Shown here piece by piece: positions 13,700 to 26,700 of a stretch of 64,000 nt of DNA (position 1 is the first letter of the stretch; the number at the start of each line of letters is the position of its first letter). Source of the stretch: Apteryx mantelli (lineage: Eukaryota > Chordata > Aves > Apterygiformes > Apterygidae); the NCBI RefSeq assembly GCF_036417845.1, contig NC_089980.1, forward strand, positions 45,196,501-45,260,500. The letters are read 5' to 3'. The position numbers and the translations under genes were made by a program. Below the pieces are notes generated by a model that was given only the letters and a program-made list of their open reading frames with translations, did not search any database and was not told where the DNA came from.

Positions 13700-14580
13700 T
13701 GGGAAATACAGACATATATACAATACGGATCCCTCCCATATAAGGCCTTAGAAACTCAGTCTGCCCAGTAGCTAGCCTGGGATCCTTGGTCTCCCCAGTT
13801 GCTGGAAGCTGGACATATGAGCAAGCCCTTGAGCCCCGCAGCCCTCTTCCAGTTGCTGGTACTCAGACCCCCTCACACACACCCCCATACAGATGCGCTA
13901 TGGATCCCCCAGTAACTGGCCTTGGACACCGTGTCTGCAGTAGTGTCCCCAGCTGCTGGCACCTGGACAGAAGCTCCTGAAGCCTGCAGCCCCACTGTGG
14001 CTGCTGGTGCTCAGACCTCCTTGCATATACCAACACAGATGCACGCAGACTATGGATCCCTGCAATAGCTGGCCTTAGACACTCAATCCACCTAGCAACT
14101 GGCCCCAGGATCCTCTCATCTCCAGTTGCCTAATGCACAGAGACACACACATGCAAGCAGGTCTTTCATTTGACACCCCTCTCTCCCAGACCTTATATTC
14201 TGTCCAGTATCTGGTCCAGACTTTATGGCCACTTCGATACCTGGCTCCCAAGCCAGTTAGTCTGGCTGGATACTCACTAGCAATCGTGCGCTGATATACA
14301 ACTCCACACAGTACGCACACACTCTGGTCTCTCCAGTTGCTGGCACCCCAGACACACAGGCCCCTGTGACCTCTGGTCTGATTCCAGTTGCTGGTACTTT
14401 GATTTTTCACTCCCTCTGGTCTCTCCAGGACACACAGGTCTCCATGTCCTTTGGTCCTGCTCCAGTTTCTGGCACTCAGACCCTCGCTCACTCCACTCTC
14501 TCTAGTCGCTGGCACCACAGATGCACAGGCCCTTGTGACCTGGACCCCAGCTGCTGGCACTTAGACCTCTGTACACACAC
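13700..14580. repeat. Degenerate minisatellite-like block, ~150-175 bp higher-order unit
   Basis: GGATCCC-centred units begin near 13727, 13902 and 14054 (spacings 175 and 152). Each is followed by a related ...ggcctt(a/g)ga(a/c)ac... segment. Inside them a shorter element, roughly ccagttgctggtactcagacc, recurs about ten times in varied forms (for example near 13795, 13850, 13950, 14000, 14335, 14385, 14465, 14550), mixed with CA-rich stretches. Copies have diverged a good deal, so the array is old. I do not recognise it as a named satellite or ERV segment. Confidence 0.65.
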
Positions 14581-17500
14581 ATACCCACAAAATAGCATTT
14601 TCCTCAGCCAGGAAAATAGTTAGAAATGGAGTTTAATGAGAAGACAGGACAGACTGTAGTGATCAGCTAGGCAGAGGTACTGACCTGTAACCCATTTACA
14701 CATGACCAGCTTTTTTTATTCCCATATCTCTCTATTGTCTCATGCTTGTTCCTCCTAAAAATCACTTTGATCCCTCCCTTCCCCTAAACATCCCATAAGA
14801 TTTCTACAATCCCAAAATGCTCTTTCCTGCATTGCATTGTAAGTCCTACACCCGAGTAGGTAGTAACCCCCCTCAGTCTGTAAAATGATCCCGAGAGCCT
14901 CTCCAGCTGACTCACCAGAGTGGGTCTCTCCCCTGGACCACAGGGCCGATTGCTCTCCTGTGACAGCGCTGGAAGTGGGAGATCAGGGTGCTCCTTTCTC
15001 TGATTAGGTTATTGGGGTGCATAGGGAGATGAGCCTTTCATCACATAACCTAACAAAACCTTAACTAACTTTCTGGCAAAGAGTTCCATCACCTCAGAAA
15101 TCTTTGTCAGCTTCTGGTTGGTTGTAGTGCAAAAAAAAACCCCAACAACCCTGCATTTCAGAGACTAGCCCAGCTGTGGATAGACTCAACCCTGCTATCA
15201 TGATACAACTGGTAACAGAATTAAGAGGGCTAGGTGAATAAATGGCTACTGGAGACAAAAATGGGACCTGAGGAGAACGAGGAAAACAAAAACAAAAATT
15301 GGAGAATGAAAAAGGTGTTGGGAGAGCAGAAGGACTAGTGATGAAAAAAACAGGACTTGACAGAAGAGTAGTAAAGACTGAAGGAAGTCCAAAGAGCTGA
15401 AAGTAGTCAGAGGCTGGAAGAGAACTGGGAGGAATGTTATACATGCTTGTCCTTTTCTTAATCTTTCCTACCTATCTGGTTTTAGTTAATATTACCAGAA
15501 GGCTACTAAGCTATCCAGACCTTGGTCTGACCCACTGTAGATTTCAATATGCCTCTATCATGGTGATTTTTGGCAACCACAGGGCAAACAGACACAACTG
15601 TGGACAGATGAACAGACTTTAATACTGTGAAATAATGTGGCTGTATTGAAATAATGCCTGCCTTCATGTTGTCATCTTCGGCCAGGTTTCCTATGGAAGC
15701 GAGGCTTAAACCATCAAGGTGCACATCTTTGAACTCGATGACCCATTCCAGGCAAGTTTAACCAGCATCCTACACACTGAGGGCTGATCCTTTTGGTGCA
15801 AAGCTGAAGAAGAAGTTGCAACACCAGCTCACACATTATTATATGCTAGAGAATCCTTACAGGGCAAAGTCCTGTATCTTCAGTCAGAGCTCACATCATC
15901 CTAGACACCAAAACCAATCAGTCACAACAGGCAAATCCACAGGAAACCAGTTGTGTCTCTGTTAAATGACAATTGCTGCAACATCAGTGGAGCAATTCAC
16001 ACCTCTCAGATTGTTTCTGGCTGCTGCGCAGCCTCAGGCTATGCTGGACTGCCGGCTCCCTTAACCATGCATGCCACATCCCTCTAGCACTAAGGGGGAG
16101 AGGGGGCCCAGAAGGAGTTTACAGGGGTCCAGTCACAGTGGATATGACTGCAGCAGCCTCTGCTGGATTGGTTCTTCCCACAGGGGAAATTGTTACCCTC
16201 TAACTCTTCCCGCACTGGCACAGCCTAGCTGGCTATGATATGGCTCCAGGCTGCAGTTAAATTGCCTAAGGATTAAATGGACTTCTACAGCTCTCTCGAA
16301 GTGAAAGTGAGAAGGCAAAGAGCTGTAACAAACCTGAGCCAGGAAGGGAAAAATGCAAGGCAAGTTGAGCTCTGTTCTGCAGCCTGAAAAGTCTTCTGAA
16401 GCCTTTGGATAGCCCATGAAAATCAGCTACCTGCTTACAGCTCTTATGCGAGCTGACAACCTGAGTCCATGCCACTCTCAGAAGTAACTGTTCTGCAGAG
16501 CTATGGATCTCACTGCTTAATAGCAAACTGTTCAGGACAAGATTAATTTGTTTCTGAGAAGCACCATGAGCCTTGATATTGCGGTATGAGTGATCTTGGC
16601 CTGTTTCATACTGGCTATCCAGGCTTAGCCTAGACATGGGACATAAATACTTGTGGCTGAAACACCAGTGTTGAGATGATTCAACAAATCAATTTACTCA
16701 ACTTTTAGTCAAGCTAAAAGTCTTGCTATCAGTTCAATAACAGCAGATCCTGTACAAAAGTCTAGTTTTCTTTATGTAGTACTTGTATTATTCAGGCACT
16801 TTTTAAAAAAAAAAAAGTTTGACATTCTGAAGAATTCTCTAAGCACACATTTAATAGAGGCCAGTCTGAAAAGGTTCAGAATTACTGTTTGTACTTTTTT
16901 TGTTTTGGCCTGGATTTGCAGGTACAAATAAACAGGCCCTTACCTCCTGTTTGTTCCTATTATAGATCTAAATGACCCTGCAAAAGTCAGTGGGAGTGTT
17001 TCTCTTGAGTTCAGAAGGACTCGATGCTGGTGAATATTAAATGGAAGGTGAAACGATTAGTACAAAACTAGTTTGTTCTTATGACCAAAAGACCACTGTG
17101 AACAAAGCCAGAGCAAACTCCTCAGAGTTAAATCTCAAGTGAATTTACAGGTTCACTGTAACTAATATGAAGTGGTTTGTTAAATAAACTTCTTGCAACA
17201 CATTTGCAAAACACGTGCTTTCCAATTCTGTTTTCCATAAAGAGTTTGGCAAAAACACATTATGCTGGAGTTGTCACCTCACAGGTAGCCTTGCTGTTAG
17301 GACAGGAATGTCACATCTTTGGAAAACAAAAATAGGGGCAGATGAACTCACTCAATTGTACAGTTAAACTAAGAAGACCACAATGTACTCAGGCCGTAAA
17401 AACATTGTTTGTAGTGCCCTCAGAATGAGCCCTATCTAACTCTGTAGCTAGTCAGTTCATAGGACAGTGATGCAAATACAAACCAGACACACCAACTGAA

Positions 17501-19378
17501 ATCAGGGTTTCATCTAGCCCAGTATTGCATTTCCAACACTGGCTCTAAGCAGATGCTTTGAGAAGAGTAAGAACAGGAAAAACACATAAAATACTCCCCT
17601 CTTTTCCCTACCCATATATTCTCCCAGCTATTTTCAACTCATGGGACTTCCTGATCCTGATGTAATTTTTCAGTTTAGTAACTGTCAATAGATCTCTTTT
17701 CCACATGTTCAGTTGTCCCATGAGTCCATGTGATCTCAGAGCCACAGTGTCCTCTGGAGACGAGGAGCTGCTGGGATTTGTGCCAGATTCCTTGACAAAC
17801 AGCAGCTAGACCATGCTTAAAGAATATTTGACTTGTGAATGACCAAAATTTCAGGCAAAGCCTCTTCTAGTTATTTGGGCCACAAAATTAATGTTGCTTT
17901 ACCAGCTTCCTAGTATAGTTCTGCTTCCAATGGAGGTGACATGAGCTCAGGAGGCTCACCTGGTTTCAGCACCCTCACCTACAAGCTGCGTGCAGGCTCC
18001 AGGACAAGGGAGGTGCACCTAGATGTGGCTCAGCAGAGACCTTTCCCAAACTCACTCCAGTTACAGATGCAGCAACATTCGCATAGTGGCCAAAGCAGCC
18101 AACAGCATAAGGGCTTTCTCCATCTCAAAACAATGATTGCTGTATACTGTTACCACAGGACAGCAAAAAAAATTTCCTTTCTTTGGATCGGTTGGCCTGC
18201 AGCTCTGGAAAGCCATCAATTGCAATGGAAAAGGGGGAGTAATTAGCACTCACGTGAAAAACTACTAACTATGCTTTGTGCACACCCAATCGTGTAAGCA
18301 AGCTGAACACAACCGTTTTATTAAAATGTGTCACAAGCCTTCAACTGCAGTGTTGAACTTTATATGGAAAAAAACAACAAAACAACCCCCCCAAAACCCA
18401 GCTTAATCTGCCCATCCAGGCAAGGTTCCAAGACAGAACGTCTGAGATATTCTGAGTAAATCCAGAATGAATGAACTAAAGTAAAAACAGAAAACTCTTA
18501 CAGACAAGTTTTGTCCAGCAGTGATAAGGCAGCTTGCCAGGAGCATAATGGATTATCTGATTCTTTTAAACTGAAATTGCCTATGGCTACTCTTTACCAA
18601 CCATGATACATCTAGAAGCAAATAGGCAAAGAAACAGGAATGCACATATTATTCCTTTCACATGTCAGTTCTTAGTCTTCAGGAGGTAATTTTCCCCTGA
18701 CCTAGTAGATTAACCTGTCTTTAATAGCAAAGCCAGCAATTGAGCCACCTGTTTGTGAAGCACTACTTCTTTTTAGCCCCTTTAGGTCCTGTGTTTCTTC
18801 CTCCCACCTATCTTGAGGCTACAAGATACTTCCTTGTTTGACTGCAGTTCTTCTTCTTTATGCCTGCCAAGGGTGATTTCATGAAGCATAAGCAGTCAAA
18901 ACTCCTCTGTTGGAGCATCAGCTCACTGCTGTTGAAGGGCTGGAGTTATTTTTGGCATTGGCACTCTTGGCTCTTCCTGACATGGCCTAGCCTTTATAAC
19001 ATGACATACTCTCTCATGCACACTCCCCACTGGCATGCTTTCTGTGGAACTGCTGTTTCCCAGACAATATGGTAACACTGACTAGAAGAACCAAAAAGAG
19101 CAGGCAAAATTATGCCCTATCCTATAATTACTTTGAGTTTTCTATTACAAATGCTTTCATCCATTTGCATGGTTTTGCTTCAGAGGATGCTGGCAACTAA
19201 GCAACTAGGGGAACTGCAGAGCATTCAGCAGCTTCCTCCCCCCCACCCCGGTAAAGAAGACTTAAAAAAGCTGCCAGGTCATAACCTTAAGGAGTCATAC
19301 TATCAGCAGAAAGTCAGGCAGACTCTGCTGTGGCCAGCAATGCTTTAGCTTGATCTTCAAAACCCACGTTACGAATAG

Positions 19379-20760
19379 GCCAGTGGCGCACGGCACAGCC
19401 CGCCTCGGGGCGCCGCAAACCTGCCGAGGGAGAGGCAGATCCGCACTAGCGGCGCTTTCACCTTTCTCCGCCACAGTCCCTGCCCCACCGCCACGGCCTC
19501 CCTCGGCACCCCAGGGCGGCGGGGCCCGCCCCACCGGCCCTCAGCTCTCCAGGCGCCTCCCTAGGCCCCGGCCACCGGTCCCCCCTTCAACGGGGCGGCA
19601 AAAGACCCCGCGAGGAAAGGAGACCCGCGCCCTGCCGCCCTACAGCGGCCGCGAGGCCCACGAGGAGCCTTGTATGCTGGGATTTGTAGTCCTCATGGTG
19701 CAGCCGGGGCCTCATAGGCGGGGAAGCGCTCGCTCACTGATGTAATCTGACCCTTCTCCCGCCCCGTCTTCTTTTCCAGCCTTATGCGCTCTACAGCTCA
19801 CACCAGCACATTCCAGCGTGGGTTCCACGGCAGGGAGGGGTCCTTCTCCAGGGCCTGCCCGCGACGCCGCCTGAACAGAAACATGGGCTCCTTGGCTCGC
19901 CTTTGGCTCCCGCCTCCCAAAACACCCAGGCGCTCGCCGGGGCGTCCTCATCTCGTTTAGCAACGCGACCTGGAGCGGCGGGGAGGTAGGAACCACCGCA
20001 GAAGGAGTCCAGGCCGATCAGGCGGCGCGCGCGGCGGCCCTCTAGGAGCCGGGTGAGGGGTCATGCCTGGGATCTGCTCCCTCCCCCCTTCCTCCCTCCC
20101 CCACCCTGACATGCCAACCCGGCAGTCGGCGGCGTAACAGCGCGCGGGCAGCGTACGTGGGGCCGGCGCGGCGGGGGGGGCGCGCGCTGAGGGCTCCCCC
20201 CAGCTCGGCGGGTGGGGGCAGGGAGGGGTGTAACGGTCGCGCTCCCCCGCCCCATGGTGGGGGCCCGGGGCCGGGGTGGGGGCCGGGGCGGCGGCGGCGG
20301 GGCCCGCGGCTGGCGGGGCGCTGAGTGCCGGCTCTCGCGCAGGTTCCCCCGGTCCCCGCTGCAGGATGGAGTTCGAGCTGCTGGAGAGCGACGTGCTAGA
20401 GTCGCTGGAGGACCTGGGGTAGGTGCCGCGGCGCCGGGGGGGGGTGCTGAGCGCCTTGTCCCGGCGCCGCTGGGGCGGGGGATGGGACGGGACAGGGCAG
20501 GGCGGGGGGGGGGGTGCGGTTGGCGGGTGGCGGCGCCCTCGGGAGGCCGGTGCCCGCGGTCCGCGAGGGGCCCTGTCACGGGAGTGTGGCTGCCCGGGGG
20601 AGCGGGGCGCACCCGCGTCGCCCCGGGGCTGCGGTGCGGGGCAGAGCCGCGCCTGGGTTTCCCGGCTCAGCCCCAGCGACGTCCCCTTCCTCGCGGCAGC
20701 CGTGCGGGCTCCGTGCCTAAAGCTAGGCCGCTGGTAGCGCCGCTTTGGCGTAAGGAAAAG
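19379..20760. promoter_or_regulatory. FAM98A: CpG island spanning the FAM98A promoter and exon 1
   Basis: Base composition changes abruptly from AT-rich to very G+C- and CpG-rich near 19379 and returns to AT-rich after about 20760. The island contains the FAM98A start codon (20366). No TATA box is evident in the part just upstream, as expected for a housekeeping CpG promoter. The transcription start cannot be fixed from sequence. The long open frames on both strands here are products of high GC content, not genes. Confidence 0.85.
19673..19692 (-). promoter_or_regulatory. ZNF143/THAP11-type ACTACA...TCCCA element
   Basis: Read on the minus strand the site is ACTACAAATCCCAGCAT, a close match to the well-known vertebrate promoter motif ACTACAATTCCCAGAATGC, which is bound by ZNF143 with THAP11/HCFC1. 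It lies in the upstream half of the CpG island, about 690 bp before the FAM98A start codon, where such elements are typical of CpG and bidirectional promoters. Use in this genome is inferred. Confidence 0.6.
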
Positions 20761-23700
20761 CGCAGAGCTGAACAGGCTGGTTTTAGCTGTAAAGTCTTTG
20801 CAGATATCTTCCTCTTTTGCTGAGCGCTGGTTTCCGTGACCGTGGTGAAGCCCTCTCATCAGTGACCCCCTGTTCAATAGAGCTGTCCTGGCCGGAGGTG
20901 GGGAATGGGGAGAGAAACCTTTTCAGAGAAGTGAGGGGAGGGGGAAGCTTTGGGGCTTCTACTCTTGTGAAAAATAACAAATGGCAAAAATAATAAATAA
21001 TGTAGTATTTTCCCTTTAGCTGCTTTTTTAAAATGTAACACAAGAAACTTTTGCTGTTTAATCCTGTTACTTTATCAGAGTCAGTCAAGGTTGTATAAAT
21101 ATGAGAGAGAGCAAGAGGAACATGTATTAGTGTAAGCTTGTCTGCCTGTAAACTGTTGGGGGTTCAGAGAAGAGGCCATTACAATTTTACTGCTGCTGGT
21201 TCTATGCGAACAGCTGTATTTACTCACACTGGCTGCATTCCCGTAAATCACTTTGTTGGAGCATAATGACTCTAGCCACAAAGATTATGTTTCCAGGCTA
21301 AGTTGGTGATGATAGCTCCAAAGCTTGACAAATAGGCTTCTGTTTTGGCAGGTATTTGTTTGACTGAAATGTGAAAAGGTCTCTGTTATGATGCAAATAC
21401 CATAAACTGCTGCTTTTTTTTTTTTTTCTACCATATGCTTAAAAAGATACTACTGACTTGAAGGAGTTGTGATTTGTGTAGCAGTTACAGAAGTGATTAG
21501 AAACTCTTGCTGTTGGTTCTTGACACTTCCAAATAAAGCAAACAAGGAAAACAGATTAAAAATAAAGTCATTTATATCAGTGAAGATATTGGCAGCAGTG
21601 ACTGTAAAGAAAATTTGGGAGGCAAAAGACACCGGGCTTCATTAGTGACAGTAACAACTTGGAAGACTGCTGCATGCCACTAAAAGATTTCTGTCAGTTT
21701 CCTTGTGTCTGTACAGGCTTGGAGGGTTGAAGTTTTTAAGCTTTGACAGTAATTCCATTATTCTTTGAAGTTCAACATATATTTTCCTAACTAAATACTG
21801 AAGACTTTTACTTTATTGTTTGATTTTTGTTTAATAGCATTACACATCATAGAGTTGTTTCTTTTTGGATTTGTGTGAGAGGTGCTCTAACAGTGACCTC
21901 TTCCCTTCTAAGCCAGTTAGTTGAACTATTGAAAAAGCAAACAAATCAGATATCAAAATGCTACTAAGAGGAGCGTAACTCTAGAACGTGCACTGTTGGA
22001 GGGCAGCAGGAATGGAAGCATGTGTGTGGAAGCTTTTAAAGCGCTTTAGAAGAAAAAGGCTGGTGAGGAACCTGCAAGTTGGATTACTAGCTGAATACCT
22101 GTGTAGTTGAATCATGGTTATCAGAGATAATACAGTTAAGATGTCATATCTATCAAAGAAAAATTTCAGAGAAGGGGCCTCTAACATGACAAATGACTTA
22201 AATCCAGACCCTGCCAAAGCAAAAGGCTTGTCATCACTTCAGTTCTACTTAGAGCTATAACTTGATGTTTCTATTTTGAGTCCTGGGTGTTCCCATACAC
22301 GTGTAAGTCTGAGTCTGTGGGGTGGGACTTAAGCTTGCTCTAAGTAGCTTGTTGGAATTGCATCTGGCCTGCTGTGATAATGCAGTGGGGATGCAGTACA
22401 TCAAATTGTAACTTCCCATCAACTGCTAGCAGGTTAACTCTGTATCACTAATCAGGCTGCCCTTTGGGGTAAAAATTACTTGGAGTGTTGTTTCTTCATT
22501 TTGGTTGGATGAAGCTATTACAGTGAAGACAAACCCTCTATATGTGATGTTAATCACAAGAATAAAGCATGGAAAAATAATATTTTAATTTGCTCTTTGA
22601 GAGATTTGTTACTTCTGAGATTTGCCAAAAGTTCACTGAACTCACTGGGTTGCTATGACATAATGGGTGACTTTACACTGGAAATTTGAAATAGCAGTTA
22701 CCGTTGATTATGCTCACTCTTGGATGTCCTTCTGTTTTGGGTGCAGTACACAAGTGATATTGTGGATTTTATGCTCTGGTAAGCTCTGACTTTGTTCCTC
22801 TGCCTGGTTAATATGGCTATTTCTCCCTCTTCTCCCCCCCAACAAGCTGTCAGTAAACAGATGTCCTGAAAACTACATCTTCTAAAATTAGTTCTGTAGA
22901 ATCATGCTTTCTTACAGTAGGCCTGAATTTGCTTTAGGTTGTCTATGTGAATAACTAACTCCCATTTGTTTTTCTAGTGCCAATTTAAGACAGTGGTTCT
23001 TCAAAAGAGGATGTTGTTTTGCTGATGGTTTTTGTAACATTTGTATCAATTTTTTGTTTTTGTTTTGCATGGCAACCTTTTAATACATGATAGTAAATGG
23101 CAGGAAAAATACACTAGTCAAGCCAGTAATTATTCAACATACTGTAAAGCAGTGTTCAAGAATGAGACTTTGGAACTGCAGTAGCCCTAGATAAATATAT
23201 TGTAATGTCCTAATGAGACAGAGAAAGAGAAGCTGCAGCTGTATGTAGTAGCATTTTCCAGGATGAAACATTTGATCCATGATATTTGGTGACAAAGTCT
23301 TTTTTGTCAGTAGGCTAATGTGCATGGAAGTGCTGGGTTTATTCAGACATTTTCAACAAGCTTTTTCTCACAGCTGAACGCAGTATATTTCTTCAGCGTT
23401 CCAGTTGTGGTGAGGGTGTAGCTCTCAATATGTATGCAGCATAATACAAATCTACACAGGTCATTAGTCATAGAAAACTTTATTAAATTGTGCTTTTCTC
23501 TTACTTGTCAGTTACAAAGGTCCACTGTTAGATGATGGAGCGCTGGCTCAGGCAGTCTCTCGAGGAGCCAGTTCCCCTGAATTCACCAAACTCTGTGCTT
23601 GGTTGGTATCTGAGTTACGGCTATTCTGTAAATTAGAGGAAAATGTGCAGGCAACTAACAGTAAGTATCCATAACTCTAGCACAAGCGTGCAGTTAATGT

Positions 23701-26700
23701 GTGTTCTTGCATGCCATAAAGATTTAGGCTGACAGAATTGCTAAATCTGTTGTACCAGGGAGTGTTGTCTGCACACTGTCAGATCTTGGATATTTTCCAC
23801 TTCAGTGTTCAAGCTTGCCTAATGAGCAGCCAATAGAGGCTGAATTAATAGTGAGAATCAAACAGTCTTTCTCCTGAAATTAGCTTTTTCTTTTAATTGT
23901 TCAACCACAGAGGTTTTTTTTTTTAAGTTCTCAGGTGGGTTTGAGGAAACATTATTATTACTTTTTTTAATTAGATCATGAGAATACTTTTCTTTCAAAT
24001 CATCTGTATGAAATTTTGATGTAAGGAATATTTACCATTCAAGGAAATAGTCTCATGACTAGAGTGACTTTATTGTCTTTTTATTATTGGCTGCCTTAAC
24101 TCCATCTTTACTGTGTATTTTTCCTTCTTTAAGAAATGCTCTGTGGGAAAGAGCTTGAAAATGTCAGCTTTTCATTTTGATGGAGAAAGCAAGCCCTAAC
24201 TTTTCAAAAATGTTGTTGTTTACAGTCAACTACTTGTGCCATTTTACAGATTAAATTGTTAAATTGGTATGATAACCTGTATTTCTGAATTTCTAACATA
24301 GTAACTCATAATGCATTTATGAGTTTAACTTCCCGTTTACTTAGTGTGCCAAAGATTGCTCCCTTTCCTCTCAACATCTGTTCTGTCAATCTTCCTTTTT
24401 CTAGCTGTTTTTCACATGACCATCCCTCTTCCTTTGAGTTTGTGACTCCCTCTCTCTCTCTCTCTAACTATTAGAGAAAAAGATATGCTATATTCTATAA
24501 GGTTCCTACTCAGTTTTGTAAAAATACAATTCAGCAGTATTCTAACACCTATTTCAAATTCTCTGAACCACAAGGATAGATATATTTTTATCTGTAGTAT
24601 CATCAAGTCCTATCTTCATTTTGTGTGACTTGAGTTTATAAATAATAAATGTTTTAGGCAGAAGCCCCTTTTCAAAAGAAGAAAACTGATAATTTTCCTT
24701 TACTGTTATGTTTTGCTTAACTTGGCTTAACAAATTAAGATCAATTTCACTAGCAGTGCTTAAGTTCTGACACAAACATCAATCTAATCTTTGTCTTAAA
24801 TGACTTAATTGTTTTAAAGGATACTAATACAAAATAACATCAATTGACAACATCACGTGTGAGCTTACAAGAAGAGGAAGTTAAAGACAGGAAAGCTCAT
24901 AAACCCAATTATTCACAACTTTACAAACATTGTAGATAATCCTGATAATGGGATGCTTAAAATACCCCTGTAGAATTTGTGATGTCTTTAATGTCACTTT
25001 TCATTGTAGAAGTTGCCAGTTGCTGGCCAGTTGCCAGTTGCAGCTGGGGAAAGCCGTCAGTGACAAACATCATGGACCCAAATAGGTTGTGCTGTGTCTC
25101 TGAGAAACATGAAGAATGCATTTGACTTTCATTAAAAGCAGGACTCTTATGTTAAATAGTAAATGGAGCAAAGCATTATTTAAACAAAACAAATTCATTC
25201 TAACCATAGCCAGAGAGATATACATTAGCTGTGAACCAATTATTCTTTTATCTTATTTTTTTAAGGTCCAAACGAAGCAGAAGAGTTTCAACTTGAAGTG
25301 AGTGGGTTACTGGCTGAAATGAACTGTCCATATGCATCACTAACATCAGGAGATGTGACAAAACGCCTTCATAATCAAAAGAACTGTCTCTTGCTGCTCA
25401 GTAAGTTAAAAGGGTGCTTGAAAGCAAACTTGGTTTTGTGCAAAGAGTCATGCTACTGTTTCTTGCATTTAATGAGATACTGAGAATATAATATGAGGTG
25501 TTTTGTATCACACTGTATAAAAAGTGGTTGTAGGAAATTATTAATGGTTTTTATTTTCTGTAACTTATATTATACTTTTGGGTCTCATAAACTTACCAGT
25601 CACTCCTTAGCCAGTATATGATGGAATATATACTGAGAATTAACCTTTTTCACATTCACTAGCAAAAAGCCTGTCCTATTACTTCTCAAAAGGTACTTCA
25701 AAGAGGGAATCATTCAAAGATTTCTAACAGGATTTAGCCCCTGCACTTTGTTCAAAAAGGTCATAAAAATGACCAGTAACATCAGGTGCATCATCATTTT
25801 GAAGCTCCAAGCATGGTCTGACTTGCAAGGTGAAATTAGAAGATTTGTGTTTTCCTACACTCCAGAAACAATTGAAGTCGTAAAAAATAGGAAGTGTTTT
25901 ATCCCAACTCTAGTTCTTTTGATCATCTAGTGAATAGCTTCAGTATTGCTTTCTGCTGCTTAAAAAGAAATGAGCAGTTGCAAAGATGATGTCCTCCTTT
26001 TCATTTTGCATCCAGCAGTTCTGAATATCTAAATCAATTTTAGTCTATTTAGGAAATGTAAGGGCAGAAGAAATAGTGCTTAAATTGGGAAAAAAGTGTG
26101 CATTGCTGATTTATGTAAAAAAGGATTATTTTTACAAGTGTCAGAGTTAGAAATTGTAATACTAATTTCAGTCTGATCTTAAAGTCAGCATAAATTAATG
26201 TTTTATTTGCTTCCTCACTGTGGAATGCTCAGTTGCTGCTGGTTCTGTAATTTTTCAAAGCAGAAATGTGTATTTCTGCTCTCAACTGAGACATAAGAAA
26301 TAAGTTACAGAGTAGGTTCCTGTATGTCAACAGTTGGAGAAAGACTGTAGTAGTAAATCTTAATCTGAATTTGATTTGATAGTGTGTTCTCAGATGAAAT
26401 GAGGTAATTATCACATTTAGAGTATTTTCTAGCTCAAACACATTTGCCTTTCAGGTTATTCTCTGTAAGCCAAAACATTCAATAGATTTGGCCTTTCTGT
26501 GACAAACAGTTTATCCCAGAGGTTCTCTATGATCTAAGTTTTGAAAATATAAGGCCATGTTCAGAAGTTGAATTCTGGTGTCCCCTGTGACAGGAATGCT
26601 GTGTTTAGTGTCAAATGTGGAATTGAAAATGATGCCAAACTCCTTTTGTATGTAACATGATAGCAATATCTAAAGCTTTTGCATAGCTTTCATTAATTAC

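Larger units (their letters stand above)
6901..19378. other. Intergenic spacer between ZNF318 and FAM98A, no gene recognised
   Basis: About 12.5 kb of AT-rich non-coding sequence. Open frames here are short (longest 184 codons, minus strand, 8026-8580) and show no recognisable domain or splice-consistent continuation. Notable contents, listed separately, are a G16 run at 7119, a hairpin at 11471-11526 and a degenerate repeat block at about 13.7-14.6 kb. The stretch from about 13.4 to 16.6 kb is richer in G+C and pyrimidine/CA tracts than its flanks and may include an old insertion. I could not assign it to a known transposon family. Confidence 0.6.

Noticed and set aside
14075-14560. 161-codon minus-strand frame
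   Set aside because: It lies wholly inside the degenerate repeat block and its periodic residues reflect the subrepeat.
14620-15060. Possible LTR next to the repeat block
   Set aside because: No paired direct repeats, no TG...CA ends with target-site duplication and no retroviral coding frame could be found.
19957-20877. 306-codon minus-strand frame and several plus-strand frames over the CpG island
   Set aside because: High GC content removes stop codons; the peptides are Pro/Arg/Gly-rich with no domain, and the true feature is FAM98A exon 1.
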